Assembly (NCBI GenBank): GCA_944324255.1
Contig: CALUVM010000042.1
Coordinates: 1-46,296, forward strand
From: Candidatus Gastranaerophilales bacterium
GTDB taxonomy: Bacteria > Cyanobacteriota > Vampirovibrionia > Gastranaerophilales > Gastranaerophilaceae
Length of the DNA stretch: 46,296 nt
Direction: 5' to 3'
Part shown: piece by piece, positions 8,016 to 16,468 of the stretch
Position numbering within the stretch: the stretch's first letter is position 1
How the letters are laid out: each line of letters opens with the position of its first letter
Translations under genes and position numbers: made by a program
Notes under the pieces: model-generated
Databases searched by the model: none
Told to the model about the DNA's origin: nothing
Seen by the model: the letters and a program-made list of their open reading frames with translations, nothing else

Positions 8016-8089
8016 TATTGTGGCTCCATAGGTTGTGTTCTCTGTAGTTGTGGTTGCATATAATAAGGTTGATTATAATTTCCAAACAT
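8012..8089 (-). CDS. 25-residue micro-ORF, Gln/Pro/Tyr-rich
   Basis: An excellent ribosome site (AGAAGGAG) lies 8 bases before the ATG at 8089. The product starts MFGNYNQPYYMQPQLQR and ends after 25 residues at TGA. A promoter-like TATACTTTAG lies about 30 bp upstream and a strong terminator about 90 bp downstream, so it forms its own transcription unit. N-termini of this Q/P/Y-rich kind begin longer proteins in other Bacillota phages, so it may be a truncated remnant or a real microprotein. Function unknown. Confidence 0.5.
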   Translation of the reverse strand: MFGNYNQPYYMQPQLQRTQPMEPQY

Positions 8090-8124
8090 ACTTATTCTCC
8101 TTCTAATTGGTTATTTACACCTAA

Positions 8125-8153
8125 AGTATAACGAGGATAATTACTTCATTATT
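8125..8153 (-). promoter_or_regulatory. possible promoter upstream of the micro-ORF
   Basis: The minus-strand -10 TATACTTTAG is identical over 10 bases to those at 7517 and 7987, but the -35 (AATAAT at 17 bp) is poor. The expected start is near 8118, about 29 bases before the micro-ORF ATG. Confidence 0.45.
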
Positions 8154-8168
8154 GATTGAAAATTGACC

Positions 8169-8196
8169 AAAAAAAAAGAACGACTTTATGAGTCGT
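8169..8196 (-). terminator. terminator of the lysis operon
   Basis: The stem ACGACT (8196-8191) / AGTCGT (8185-8180) is followed on the minus strand by TC and a run of nine T. The stop codon of the sigma-like gene is in the loop. It separates the lysis operon from the small-RNA cluster. Confidence 0.85.
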
Positions 8197-8479
8197 CCTC
8201 TTCTAACAATTCCTTATAACATTCTGGAAAGTCAATCCTGCCTCTTTTGATAGCTTTCTTGAATTTATTAACACCATAGGTAATCTTTCTAGATATTGTT
8301 TCTGCATTTTGATAGCCAACTTTATAGGCGATTTCAACATTAGACAATCCATAAACCCATTTAAGTATCAAAATCTTTCCAACTATTTCTGGCATACCTA
8401 CAACATTTATATAGTACTCAAGAGTTTCTTTATCAAACTCAGACATCTCTTTTCTGATGACTTTATCTATTTGTTTCAT
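8186..8479 (-). CDS. sigma-70 region 4-like helix-turn-helix protein, 97 aa
   Basis: Residues about 38-80 (ILKWVYGLSNVEIAYKVGY and then ISRKITYGVNKFKKAI) fit a sigma-70 region 4 / ArpU-type helix-turn-helix: a helix, a turn after GLSN, a recognition helix and a basic tail. The N-terminus is acidic and helical with no region 2, so it cannot be a complete sigma factor. It could bind late promoters or host RNA polymerase. Its start overlaps the holin stop (TAATG), so it is the last gene of the lysis operon. Confidence 0.65.
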   Translation of the reverse strand: MKQIDKVIRKEMSEFDKETLEYYINVVGMPEIVGKILILKWVYGLSNVEIAYKVGYQNAETISRKITYGVNKFKKAIKRGRIDFPECYKELLEEDDS

Positions 8480-8787
8480 TATTCATTAGCTTTTTGAATT
8501 TGTTTTACACATTGGTTTCCGTACACACTAAGTGATGCAACTAAAATACCTTGTACAATACTTGTAAAGATACCTAAAATAATATCCTTGTACGTTGTAA
8601 AATCGCAGGTTCCAATTATGTAAAGACCACATAGTACAATACTTATAACTCCAAGAATATAAGGAATTACTGCATCATTTACTTTTGACTTTTTGATTGC
8701 ATATCCAATTGCCCACATAACTACTACTAAAACAAGTAGTTCAGGTCTGATATAATCTTTGATTGCTGTTACAAAACTTTCGTCCAT
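8479..8787 (-). CDS. holin (small membrane protein)
   Basis: A 102-aa protein with an acidic N-terminus (MDESFVTAIKDYIRPELL), a hydrophobic helix LVLVVVMWAIGYAI then KKSK, a second helix at about 42-62 and a third amphipathic or hydrophobic helix at about 68-88, then a basic tail. The pattern matches phage_holin_5-type holins of Bacillota phages. It lies 9 bp after the endolysin, the usual lysis pair, with GGAGG before the ATG. It permeabilises the membrane to release the endolysin. Confidence 0.8.
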   Translation of the reverse strand: MDESFVTAIKDYIRPELLVLVVVMWAIGYAIKKSKVNDAVIPYILGVISIVLCGLYIIGTCDFTTYKDIILGIFTSIVQGILVASLSVYGNQCVKQIQKANE

Positions 8788-8796
8788 ATTGTCCTC

Positions 8797-9669
8797 CTAT
8801 ATTTTCTGTAATCCAGATGCTTTGTATCTACCTAGAACACCTTGACTATCACTTATCTCATAAGGATATGGATATTCTAGACGGATTTTAGTGATTGTTC
8901 CAACACTTCCAATACGGGCTCTATTGCCACTACCATCAAAAGCTGCACGTCCATAATCAATAGATTTTACTCTATCTCCTACTTTTAACTCAACATTTTC
9001 CTGAGTTGAGGAAATTGATAAATCAGATTCTGCTACCCAACCTAATCCATCATTAATTAGATATGGCTTTGTTGCATTAGCCTTATCATTCACTTTAGAA
9101 ATTGTTGCTTCTAAATTAGTTCTTGACTGTCCTGCTCCTCCACCGTAGCTGTCTGCATATAATGTTCCTGTAAACACTACTTTATCCCCAACTTTGTACT
9201 TTCTTTCCACAGTTTCCACAGGCTCTTCTTTTTCTTCTTCTGGATAAACGTATGCTTCAAAGTCTGTCCAACCTCTATTAGCATAATCTACATTAATGTC
9301 AGAAATAGGGTACCAACCAAAGTGTAGATGCACTCCTGTGGCATTTCCAGTTTTTCCAACAGTACCAATTTTTGTTTCAGACGTAACATTTTGTCCCTTT
9401 GTAACACTAATTTTATCTAGATGAACATAGACACCTACATAACATAGTCTAGGATATGCTACATCTACACCTAATGCACCTGCTGTATCTTGCCATGTTC
9501 TTACAACATATCCATTTTCTAAAGCATAGCACGGTACTTTCTTACCGTTAGTACCATAATCTACACCTAAATGATAACCACGAACTCCGTTTAGAGTTCT
9601 CCAACCGAAAGGTGATGTTACATAAGGTGTTACAGATTTAATTAAACGACCACCATTATTTGTTGCCAT
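8797..9669 (-). CDS. endolysin, M23 (LytM-type) metallopeptidase with SH3-like tail
   Basis: A 290-aa protein. The catalytic M23 domain covers about 1-140: SPFGWR near residue 20, HLGVDYG (first zinc ligands H and D) and GVHLHFGW (HxH motif). These enzymes cut peptide cross-bridges of Gram-positive peptidoglycan. A linker rich in Glu/Val (EEEKEEPVETVERK) leads to two SH3-like cell-wall-binding repeats (KYKVGDKVVFTGTLYAD and ELKVGDRVKSIDYGR). The ATG at 9669 has GGAG about 10 bases upstream; an in-frame GTG at 9678 is too close to the same site. Confidence 0.9.
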   Translation of the reverse strand: MATNNGGRLIKSVTPYVTSPFGWRTLNGVRGYHLGVDYGTNGKKVPCYALENGYVVRTWQDTAGALGVDVAYPRLCYVGVYVHLDKISVTKGQNVTSETKIGTVGKTGNATGVHLHFGWYPISDINVDYANRGWTDFEAYVYPEEEKEEPVETVERKYKVGDKVVFTGTLYADSYGGGAGQSRTNLEATISKVNDKANATKPYLINDGLGWVAESDLSISSTQENVELKVGDRVKSIDYGRAAFDGSGNRARIGSVGTITKIRLEYPYPYEISDSQGVLGRYKASGLQKI

Positions 9670-9784
9670 CGTTTTCACTCTCCTCTTCTACAGGTGGTTC
9701 ACCATATCTTTTAATGGCTTCCTCCTCTGGTAACTGTGAGATATAATCAGTTACTTGTTCTAAAGTATCAATTGTTTCTACCAT
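9656..9784 (-). CDS. small acidic protein, 42 aa
   Basis: ATG at 9784 with GGAGG 9 bases upstream; the product is MVETIDTLEQVTDYISQL continuing to an acidic tail that ends ESENDGNK. The frame overlaps the upstream gene by 17 bases and the endolysin start by 14, so it is tightly embedded in the operon. It is glutamate-rich with no membrane segment. Function unknown; similar short XkdX-like peptides occur between phage tail and lysis genes. Confidence 0.6.
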   Translation of the reverse strand: MVETIDTLEQVTDYISQLPEEEAIKRYGEPPVEEESENDGNK

Positions 9785-10100
9785 TTTTCACGTCCTCCTT
9801 TTTATTGACATTTAAGCTTCTGAGCTCTTCAACCAAATGGTCTATTACACCATTTCCCCCTAATGCTTTATATTCCTTGTACATCTTTTCTAGGTTCTCT
9901 CGTTCATAAATCGGAATGTAGCCTAGTTCATAATACTTATTATACAAGCCTATTATTGAATTTCTAAGAAGTGCTACAATACCACTTTGTGTTGCATCTA
10001 TTTGTTTATGATACTGCTTTATTTTACCATACAACCATGCAACAATACCTGTTAAAATACTCCATAGAATTTCTTCTAAGTGGCTAGTAAGAAAGTCCAT
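9768..10100 (-). CDS. holin-like membrane-anchored protein, 110 aa
   Basis: One hydrophobic helix near the N-terminus (ILWSILTGIVAWLYGKIK, about 11-28) is followed by a soluble helical tail with ALLRNSIIGLYNKYYELGYIPIYERENLEKMYKEY (given in two parts here: ALLRNSIIGLYNKYYELGY and IPIYERENLEKMYKEY) and GGNGVIDHLVEELRSL. This combination is typical of a widespread phage protein annotated as a holin or holin-associated protein. It lies directly upstream of the endolysin and may be a second holin or an antiholin. Confidence 0.65.
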   Translation of the reverse strand: MDFLTSHLEEILWSILTGIVAWLYGKIKQYHKQIDATQSGIVALLRNSIIGLYNKYYELGYIPIYERENLEKMYKEYKALGGNGVIDHLVEELRSLNVNKKEDVKNGRNN

Positions 10101-10306
10101 TATCCAAAAATATTCCTTAAAAATTTACTAATATCTATACCGTTTATTTTTGAAATAGGAACTGCCGATTTAATTGTTACTTTCTTTATCTTACTACCTG
10201 TTGAGTTGTTGTTTTTTCTAATAGTAATACTTTTTGCATTTTTATCAAAGTCAGCTGTTGTTGTATTTGTATTACCTTTCTTTTTTACTCTCACCTTTAT
10301 TTTCAC
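10100..10306 (-). CDS. small basic protein, 68 aa
   Basis: The GTG start overlaps the preceding stop (GTGA), and the stop overlaps the next ATG. The product is very basic (MKIKVRVKKKG) with two beta-like segments and a C-terminal DISKFLRNIFG amphipathic end. It is part of the lysis/tail-end operon. Function not recognised. Confidence 0.6.
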   Translation of the reverse strand: MKIKVRVKKKGNTNTTTADFDKNAKSITIRKNNNSTGSKIKKVTIKSAVPISKINGIDISKFLRNIFG

Positions 10307-10584
10307 TTATAGATGTCGCCTTCTTCCGTAACATTCCAATTACCAACTTCTCCATCGACTTCCTCAATCGTTATTGTAACACCTTCGTCTAATTTATCGG
10401 AGATTGTAGTAATGGTGTCTTTTGTATTTTTGTACATAATTCCAATTAGAACACCAAACGTTACTATGATAACAGTAAGAAACGAAAAAACAATTATAAA
10501 CAAATGTTTGAGTGTTCTATTATCTGTAGCTTGTGTGTTTAAAACTGCATTTAGTTTCTTTCTATCATCTTCTGTCATGCTCAT
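10303..10584 (-). CDS. single-pass membrane protein, 93 aa
   Basis: The N-terminal region is polar (MSMTEDDRKKLNAVLN), followed by a strong hydrophobic helix at about 27-49 (HLFIIVFSFLTVIIVTFGVL) and an acidic exposed tail. It is the first gene after a consensus promoter at 10602-10630, so it opens the lysis operon. A role in lysis (spanin-like or holin-modulating) is conceivable but not shown. A second in-frame ATG six bases later is equally possible as start. Confidence 0.65.
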   Translation of the reverse strand: MSMTEDDRKKLNAVLNTQATDNRTLKHLFIIVFSFLTVIIVTFGVLIGIMYKNTKDTITTISDKLDEGVTITIEEVDGEVGNWNVTEEGDIYK

Positions 10585-10601
10585 CCCTCACTTTCAAATT
10601 A

Positions 10602-10630
10602 AGTATAACATGGTGTTCGATTTTTGTCAA
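10602..10630 (-). promoter_or_regulatory. consensus promoter for the lysis operon
   Basis: On the minus strand TTGACA-N17-TATACT, a full consensus hit. It ends 2 bp before the fibre gene stop region (10632) and about 20 bp upstream of the 93-aa gene. The lysis genes can therefore be expressed independently of the tail genes. Confidence 0.8.
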
Positions 10631-10631
10631 T

Positions 10632-12407
10632 TTAGGCTGTTCTTTTCCATATATAACAAGTTATGTATGGTTGCCAGTTATTATGATTACTGTTATCCCC
10701 AGCAGAATTTCCATTTCCTTCATCGTATATAACCATTGTATTTGAAGACATGATATTAGCATTATATCCAGCAATTGATTGATTTCCCACATTGCCATTT
10801 AACGTGGTTGCACGCAATCTGTATAAATGTGAATGTTCACTTAATGGGTTAATAGACCCACCTGTTTTTTCCGACTTATTTAATAATGTGTCTGATGCAT
10901 TTACTCCTATTGGAACTCTACCAGCACCCCAAGCTATCCAAGTACCTCCAAATATTTGGCTAGGATTTGTTGGGTCTGTACTAAAATAAAGGCTTCCTAC
11001 AGGATGTGCTAAATCAACGTTTATCTTGATTTGAGAGTCTGCATATTCTAATAATTTGATACCTTTATACCATACGTCATTCTTTCTTATTCTGAAGGTT
11101 GGTGTCCCTTCTGCTAATGTTTTAGAATAAGTAATACCTGTTGTATTTACTTTATCTTTTAATATAACTTCAATGTCATAACTGTTATCTGTTGAGAAGT
11201 TCTCACCAATCAGCAAATCAGTAATACTAAAGGTATTACTCAATATGACAGCCTCTTCTGTTATATCTGAAGTAGTTTCCCAAACAGATGTTCCTTTTGC
11301 TTTATATCTTAATTGAACAGTTAAACTATTGTTTGTCACTCCAAGACTACCATTAAAATAGTCTCCTGTTAAGCTCAAATAAGCCTTACCTGATAATTCA
11401 TTTTCACGTGTTACTGAAATGTTTGTAACAGATAATGGAACATAATCTACATAATGTTCAAAATTAATTGTTGAAATATTACTGGTATAACCTCGACTAT
11501 CTTTAACTGCAACATAGTAAGTATTGCTATCTGCATCAGTTATAGTTCCTTTAGAGTTAGTTTCTTGAAGTAAAGAGTTGTTTTTAGATAAATAGTACTT
11601 TGAAATTGTAGAACTATATTTAGCAGTTCCTGTAATCGTGTAATTGATGTCAGTTACTCCTTTTATTACACCATCAACATATCCTGTTATACTTTGCGTT
11701 ATTATGTCAGTTGTATAAGAAAAGGAAACAGTTGGTTTCGCATCTGCTTCATCAGCATAAGCTGTAAACGAAATAGATGTAGAACCTATTAGTGTTCCTC
11801 CTGAATAAGTATCACACAATAATCTACCGACACCCGATTTAGCATTTGGAATTTGTGTATAGAAGTCTTTGGGGATTGTCCATGTATATCTATTTCCTGC
11901 TCCCGATACAATTGTTCCTTGTAATGTACCAAACTCATATCTTAAAGTGTGTGTAAACGTTGATGAATTGTTAGTTGTTGTTATTGTAACTTGTTTACCG
12001 ATTGTTCCACTTATAGGACCTATAATACTATCTTGTCTATGAATTTGTGGTAATGGAAATGTACTGTCATAAATTATAGCATCGCCTAAGGACCAGCTAG
12101 TATCTGCTCTAGCTGAATAAGATGCTACAGCATTACCTTCAGCATTGTGCTGATATGTAACATCTAAATAGCCTATCAATGTGTTAGAATGTGCACTGAT
12201 ATTACTGAAAGAGCCAATATGTTGCCCATTTATATAAACAGGTGAACTTGCTCCACCACCTGAATAATTTCCAGAAGAGCCTACATAAGCATAATACCTG
12301 ACAGCACTAGAATTTCCTTCAACTGATTGTGAGTTATCTTGATATAAATCTAAAAAGAATTGGTTACCATTCGTACCATTAAAATTTGCTCTTTGTAATA
12401 ATTGCAT
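10632..12407 (-). CDS. tail fibre / receptor-binding protein (DUF859-like with gp10-type C-terminus)
   Basis: A 591-aa protein. The N-terminal half resembles DUF859 tail proteins of Bacillota phages (opens MQLLQRANFNGTNGNQFF; several Ig-like repeats with NYTITGTAKYS-type strands). The C-terminal 130 residues follow the baseplate gp10-like/short-fibre pattern: HPVGSLYFSTDPTNPSQIFGG, GAGRVPIGVN, an EHSHLY metal-binding-like motif and final WQPYITCYIWKRT. The start at 12407 (GGTG 7 bases upstream) lies directly after the previous stop; the upstream GTG would overlap. It is probably the distal host-binding fibre. Confidence 0.75.
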   Translation of the reverse strand: MQLLQRANFNGTNGNQFFLDLYQDNSQSVEGNSSAVRYYAYVGSSGNYSGGGASSPVYINGQHIGSFSNISAHSNTLIGYLDVTYQHNAEGNAVASYSARADTSWSLGDAIIYDSTFPLPQIHRQDSIIGPISGTIGKQVTITTTNNSSTFTHTLRYEFGTLQGTIVSGAGNRYTWTIPKDFYTQIPNAKSGVGRLLCDTYSGGTLIGSTSISFTAYADEADAKPTVSFSYTTDIITQSITGYVDGVIKGVTDINYTITGTAKYSSTISKYYLSKNNSLLQETNSKGTITDADSNTYYVAVKDSRGYTSNISTINFEHYVDYVPLSVTNISVTRENELSGKAYLSLTGDYFNGSLGVTNNSLTVQLRYKAKGTSVWETTSDITEEAVILSNTFSITDLLIGENFSTDNSYDIEVILKDKVNTTGITYSKTLAEGTPTFRIRKNDVWYKGIKLLEYADSQIKINVDLAHPVGSLYFSTDPTNPSQIFGGTWIAWGAGRVPIGVNASDTLLNKSEKTGGSINPLSEHSHLYRLRATTLNGNVGNQSIAGYNANIMSSNTMVIYDEGNGNSAGDNSNHNNWQPYITCYIWKRTA

Positions 12408-12408
12408 C

Positions 12409-13797
12409 TTAATCACCTACCCAATAAATATCTGTGCTCTGTTCACCTTCAAATTCACCTTTCGTAAATAGAAGATAGCCTAACTGTGTTTGATTTTCTA
12501 TTTTATTCTCTAAATCAGTTATTTTTTCATTTGTTTCTTGTATTGCAGCATCTTGTTCCTCATTTTTGGCATCTATTTGTTCTGTCGGTGTGTAATTTGT
12601 TTGTAAATTATTATTTAGATTGTTGTATGAAGTATTTAAAGAAGCAATATCTTCTAAAGCTCCATTAACTGTCTGATTTATATTGGTTATTTGACTGGCA
12701 TAATTAGTTGTAAGGTTCCAGTCCATTAGAGAAAAATCTTCTCCATCTATCTTAGCAGTTTGACAAACATATAGTTCTTCTCCATTTGTCCATAAGTCTC
12801 CTACATTATAAGGAGGAATAGGTTGTTCTGTATATGTTTTAGTGCCTCCTGCCTTTGCATTTAAGGTGCCATCACTTTCTATTTCTAGGTTATCTCCTAC
12901 TTTAATACCACCTAAAGTGTCTGCTGTTGCTATAGGTAATTCGTATGAACTACCTCCTGTTGCAGACAAAGTACCATCATCTTCAACATGAAGTCCCGTT
13001 CCTACTTTAACTCCACCTAATGTTGTTTCTGTAGCTGGTGGAAGAACATAAGAGCCTCCACCACCTCCAGTGGCATTTAAAGTACCGTCTGGCTCAATCT
13101 CTAAGTTATCTCCTACTTTAATGCCACCTAAAGTGTCTGCTGTTGCTATAGGAATATCTGTAGCACTTCCTCCAGTAGCATTTAAAGTACCGTCTGGCTC
13201 AATTGTTAGATTGTCTCCTACTTTAATACCACCTAATACTGTTTCAGAGGCTACAGGTAACTCTAAATTGTCTATAGCATTATTTACGTATGTTGCATCA
13301 ACAAAGTTTTCATCGTTTTCAAGCTGTGATACTTTTGTCGGTATTTCCGACCTATCTGCTTTATTATTAAGACTGCTCTTTATTTCAGTATCATCATAGT
13401 TTTCTAAAGAAGCAAGTTTTTCTTTCTCAGCATCTGTATAATCATTAGAAGATAAACCTTTTCCTTCTTCTTTATCAACTTTATTTTCTATCTGTGTTTC
13501 TAAATCAGATACTGTTGTATTAAATGTACTATTTTCTACTTTATTTTCTATCTGTGTTTCTAAATCAGATACTGTTGTATTAAATGTACTATTTTCTACT
13601 TTATTATTTATTTGAGTCTGCAATTCTTGAACTTGTTCTGCAACATTAGAGACGTCTGCTTTATCTTGTTGTAGTTCCAATATCAATCTATAGTTATCAT
13701 TAACACCTTGCTCTGTTACATCATTGTTTGCATTTAAGTCACTACCATAGAGTACTTGCCCATCTTGATAATCTTTTTTTAGGCTTATATTTGCCAT
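12409..13797 (-). CDS. tail fibre shaft protein with repeat modules, 462 aa
   Basis: Order: short virion-attachment N-terminus (SLKKDYQDGQVLYGSDLNAN), a trimeric-type coiled coil with a duplicated 20-residue unit (LETQIENKVENSTFNTTVSD), an SSNDYTDAEKEKLASLE segment common in Bacillota fibres, then four repeats of about 29 residues (LGGIKVGDNLxIEPDGTLNA pattern), a carbohydrate-module-like stretch with PYNVGDLWTNGEELYVC, and a C-terminal coiled coil. It likely forms the shaft that carries the receptor-binding protein encoded next. Confidence 0.75.
   Translation of the reverse strand: MANISLKKDYQDGQVLYGSDLNANNDVTEQGVNDNYRLILELQQDKADVSNVAEQVQELQTQINNKVENSTFNTTVSDLETQIENKVENSTFNTTVSDLETQIENKVDKEEGKGLSSNDYTDAEKEKLASLENYDDTEIKSSLNNKADRSEIPTKVSQLENDENFVDATYVNNAIDNLELPVASETVLGGIKVGDNLTIEPDGTLNATGGSATDIPIATADTLGGIKVGDNLEIEPDGTLNATGGGGGSYVLPPATETTLGGVKVGTGLHVEDDGTLSATGGSSYELPIATADTLGGIKVGDNLEIESDGTLNAKAGGTKTYTEQPIPPYNVGDLWTNGEELYVCQTAKIDGEDFSLMDWNLTTNYASQITNINQTVNGALEDIASLNTSYNNLNNNLQTNYTPTEQIDAKNEEQDAAIQETNEKITDLENKIENQTQLGYLLFTKGEFEGEQSTDIYWVGD
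12846..13257 (-). repeat. four tandem fibre modules of about 29 codons
   Basis: Four copies with the shared pattern LGG(I/V)KVG..L.(I/V)E.DGTL.A, separated by short Gly/Ser linkers. Copies two and four are nearly identical (IATADTLGGIKVGDNLEIE), while copy three has diverged (PATETTLGGVKVG). This suggests duplication plus homogenisation. Confidence 0.85.
13501..13620 (-). repeat. 60-bp tandem duplication in the fibre coiled coil
   Basis: Bases 13501-13560 and 13561-13620 are identical over about the first 45 positions and similar beyond, giving two copies of a 20-residue heptad unit. A third partial copy precedes 13501. A slippage-prone length-variable shaft is implied. Confidence 0.85.
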
Positions 13798-13798
13798 A

Positions 13799-16465
13799 CT
13801 ACCCCTCCTTTACTTTCTTTAGTTTATAAATAATACCAATTGCTGATAATGTAAAGTTTTTGTTATTCCTATGTTTTACTACGGTGCTTTCTCCGTCTTC
13901 TGTTACAGTTTCATCATAACCGTCTGCCAGTACAAACTTAATCGCTCTACCTTTAAAGTTCGGTCTAAGCTTTAATTGTTGTATCGTTTTCTTACCAAGA
14001 GTGTCCTCTCCCAACACTAATTCTCCTAAAACTCTAGTACCTTTGATAATATCTGCTCCCTCTAAGATACTAGCATTGCTATCTGTTTTATAGATGTAAT
14101 AATAAGTGTCTGTTGCATCATCATACAGCACTTCATAATCTTCAGGAGATAATACGGCAACATCATCTACATAGATTGTAATGTATAATGGAATAAGTGT
14201 TTCCGACTTGTTAGTGAATTTAAAGTACACTGCTTTAAATTTTTTAGTATGTGTTGGTGTCCCTAAATGTATATAAGGTGTCTCTAATTTAGAAACAAAG
14301 TCTGCAGCATCTTTATTACGCAAATCATTATCTAAGAAATCTAAATCATTAAATCTGAATTGCATAATGTCCATATTTCCACGTTCTTCTGTATCGTTAA
14401 AAGCAGTCATATCCTCATAATGAGCTAAATTAATAAAGTTACCATATTCATCATAGAAATTTGATAAAAATATAGAACTATATGCTTGTTTAGAGTCATC
14501 AGAAGTATCGCTTAAAACATAATGATACATTGCATTTGTGTTGATGTTCATTAAATACCATGTTCTTCCATCTGTCATAGACATGATGTAATAATTTCCA
14601 AGAACATAAGCATCTCTTACATTTTTTGAATTAATAACATCTGGCATCATTATATCAATCTTTTCAACGTTTTCAGTTCCTTCTCCTAAGTAACCTTGCT
14701 TTAATTGATAAAGTCCATCGTTACCTACAAAGAATAGATTATTATTAACAAGTCTTACAGTAAGTCCATTAGAACAACCCATAAAATCATTTAATGGATA
14801 AACACCAAAGTTATCAGCACCAAATGTGCCAGACATTCTTTTAATTTGTTTATTTGTAAATATGGCATAGAATTGTCTAAAATAGGTAACAGCAGTCACT
14901 TCTTCATTAGAGCCATTAGCAATATACAAGTTATAATAGTTAGGAAAGTAATCAAAACGATTATAATCACTAAAGAAAATATAACCGTGTCCTCCGTACA
15001 ATGCTAACTGTGTTCCTATAATCTTACACTTTGTTGAACCGAATACTAAGTCATTTATCTGATAAACTAAACCTGTTTCTTTCGTATAGTCTGTACCTGT
15101 TGAGAAATAATTTATAAACTCATTTTCTCCTAAAGTAATCTTAATTTCAAAGTTTCCTTCTTCATTAAGACCTGTACAACTAAATATAGAAGTTTCATTA
15201 CTATATGTACCATCAAAACTTTTATAAGGATTTACTGTAATATCTGTTTCCCCATTATCTGGTCTATACTCAAATTTAGAAGGTGCTGTTTCTCCTGAAT
15301 GTATAATATGTATATTAAATGGCTTATTAAATGGAACATTCTGAATAGGCTCATTAACATCATCGCCTGCTTCATTTTGCATAGTGTATGAGAAGAATAC
15401 ACCTTTTACAATGTCTGTAACACCTGTGTTATCAATGTAATCAATAGGACTCTCTGCTAAAACATTAAAACCAACATAAGTAAGCTCAATAGGTGTAGGC
15501 TTGTAGATATTTGAATTTTCATAACCTCCCACCTCTTGAATAGTATCAGGTGCTGATAATGATACATATTCTGAAAAAGCTTCCTTCAATTTTAGAATGT
15601 AATTAGTACCTGTTGCTGCATAATAATAACCATTAAATTTAGCTAATTCTACACATTCCGTAGGATTATCATCGGAGCCTATAACAGTTCCAGGAAAAGT
15701 GTCCTCTAATGTCTTATAAGAATATAGCCATCTCGGATAAAATACTCCATTAGTTTGATAAGGCTTGATAGTAGGGTCTTTTGTCTCTATTTCAAAATAA
15801 ACACTAATACCACTAACTATGTCATAGGATAATGTCATTCTAACATGATAAATAGCCCAACCTGCTGATATGTACTCCCATGATGTCTCTACGTCAGTTA
15901 CATTAGCTTTCTTTGAAACATAACCTCCAACAATCATTATAAACTCCATGAAATTGGTTGTTCCTGTTGGTATGTCAGTCATAGTTCCATTCAACAATTC
16001 ATCAGCCCTTAAAAGACGTTCAGAAACATTTACATCTCTTGTAATAACAAAGTTCATTAAGTTTTTTGGTGTAAATCTTAAATTTATATCCTCATTAACT
16101 TTTCCAGAAGTAGCGATATATCTTTTACTTTCAGAGATACCCTTAAAAGCAATGTTTACCATCTTATTAAAAGCAGTTTCCCCTACTTCCTCAGAACCTT
16201 CATAATCATTGAATGTTACATGAAATTTGGTATCGTTATATTCTCCATCTTTGATTTTTCTGCAAAAGTAAGCTAATTTATTATCATAGACACCTGGTCT
16301 TTTTGACAAAGCTCCTTGTTCATCATCATAGAAATTAATTAGTTCTCTAAAAGTTGAGTCGCTCACGACATCATCAGCAACACTTGTATTGATACCCGAA
16401 CTGAAATTTCCAATTATATCATAAATTTTAGCAGATGTTCCTTTGACAACTTGTCTTGTTGCCAT
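13799..16465 (-). CDS. tail nozzle / stopper-type protein, 888 aa
   Basis: The N-terminus (GNFSSGINTSVADDVVSDST...FRELINFYDDEQGALSKRPG) has the typical opening of podovirus nozzle proteins: a phrase about the vector of values followed by a KRPG loop. The rest is beta-rich with repeated FVGNDGLYQL and WYLMNINTNAM blade-like strands, consistent with a beta-propeller platform, as in T7 gp12 or P22 gp10. Position between connector and fibre genes supports a tail-tube role. Family assignment is inferred from layout and composition. Confidence 0.65.
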   Translation of the reverse strand: MATRQVVKGTSAKIYDIIGNFSSGINTSVADDVVSDSTFRELINFYDDEQGALSKRPGVYDNKLAYFCRKIKDGEYNDTKFHVTFNDYEGSEEVGETAFNKMVNIAFKGISESKRYIATSGKVNEDINLRFTPKNLMNFVITRDVNVSERLLRADELLNGTMTDIPTGTTNFMEFIMIVGGYVSKKANVTDVETSWEYISAGWAIYHVRMTLSYDIVSGISVYFEIETKDPTIKPYQTNGVFYPRWLYSYKTLEDTFPGTVIGSDDNPTECVELAKFNGYYYAATGTNYILKLKEAFSEYVSLSAPDTIQEVGGYENSNIYKPTPIELTYVGFNVLAESPIDYIDNTGVTDIVKGVFFSYTMQNEAGDDVNEPIQNVPFNKPFNIHIIHSGETAPSKFEYRPDNGETDITVNPYKSFDGTYSNETSIFSCTGLNEEGNFEIKITLGENEFINYFSTGTDYTKETGLVYQINDLVFGSTKCKIIGTQLALYGGHGYIFFSDYNRFDYFPNYYNLYIANGSNEEVTAVTYFRQFYAIFTNKQIKRMSGTFGADNFGVYPLNDFMGCSNGLTVRLVNNNLFFVGNDGLYQLKQGYLGEGTENVEKIDIMMPDVINSKNVRDAYVLGNYYIMSMTDGRTWYLMNINTNAMYHYVLSDTSDDSKQAYSSIFLSNFYDEYGNFINLAHYEDMTAFNDTEERGNMDIMQFRFNDLDFLDNDLRNKDAADFVSKLETPYIHLGTPTHTKKFKAVYFKFTNKSETLIPLYITIYVDDVAVLSPEDYEVLYDDATDTYYYIYKTDSNASILEGADIIKGTRVLGELVLGEDTLGKKTIQQLKLRPNFKGRAIKFVLADGYDETVTEDGESTVVKHRNNKNFTLSAIGIIYKLKKVKEG

Positions 16466-16468
16466 ACA

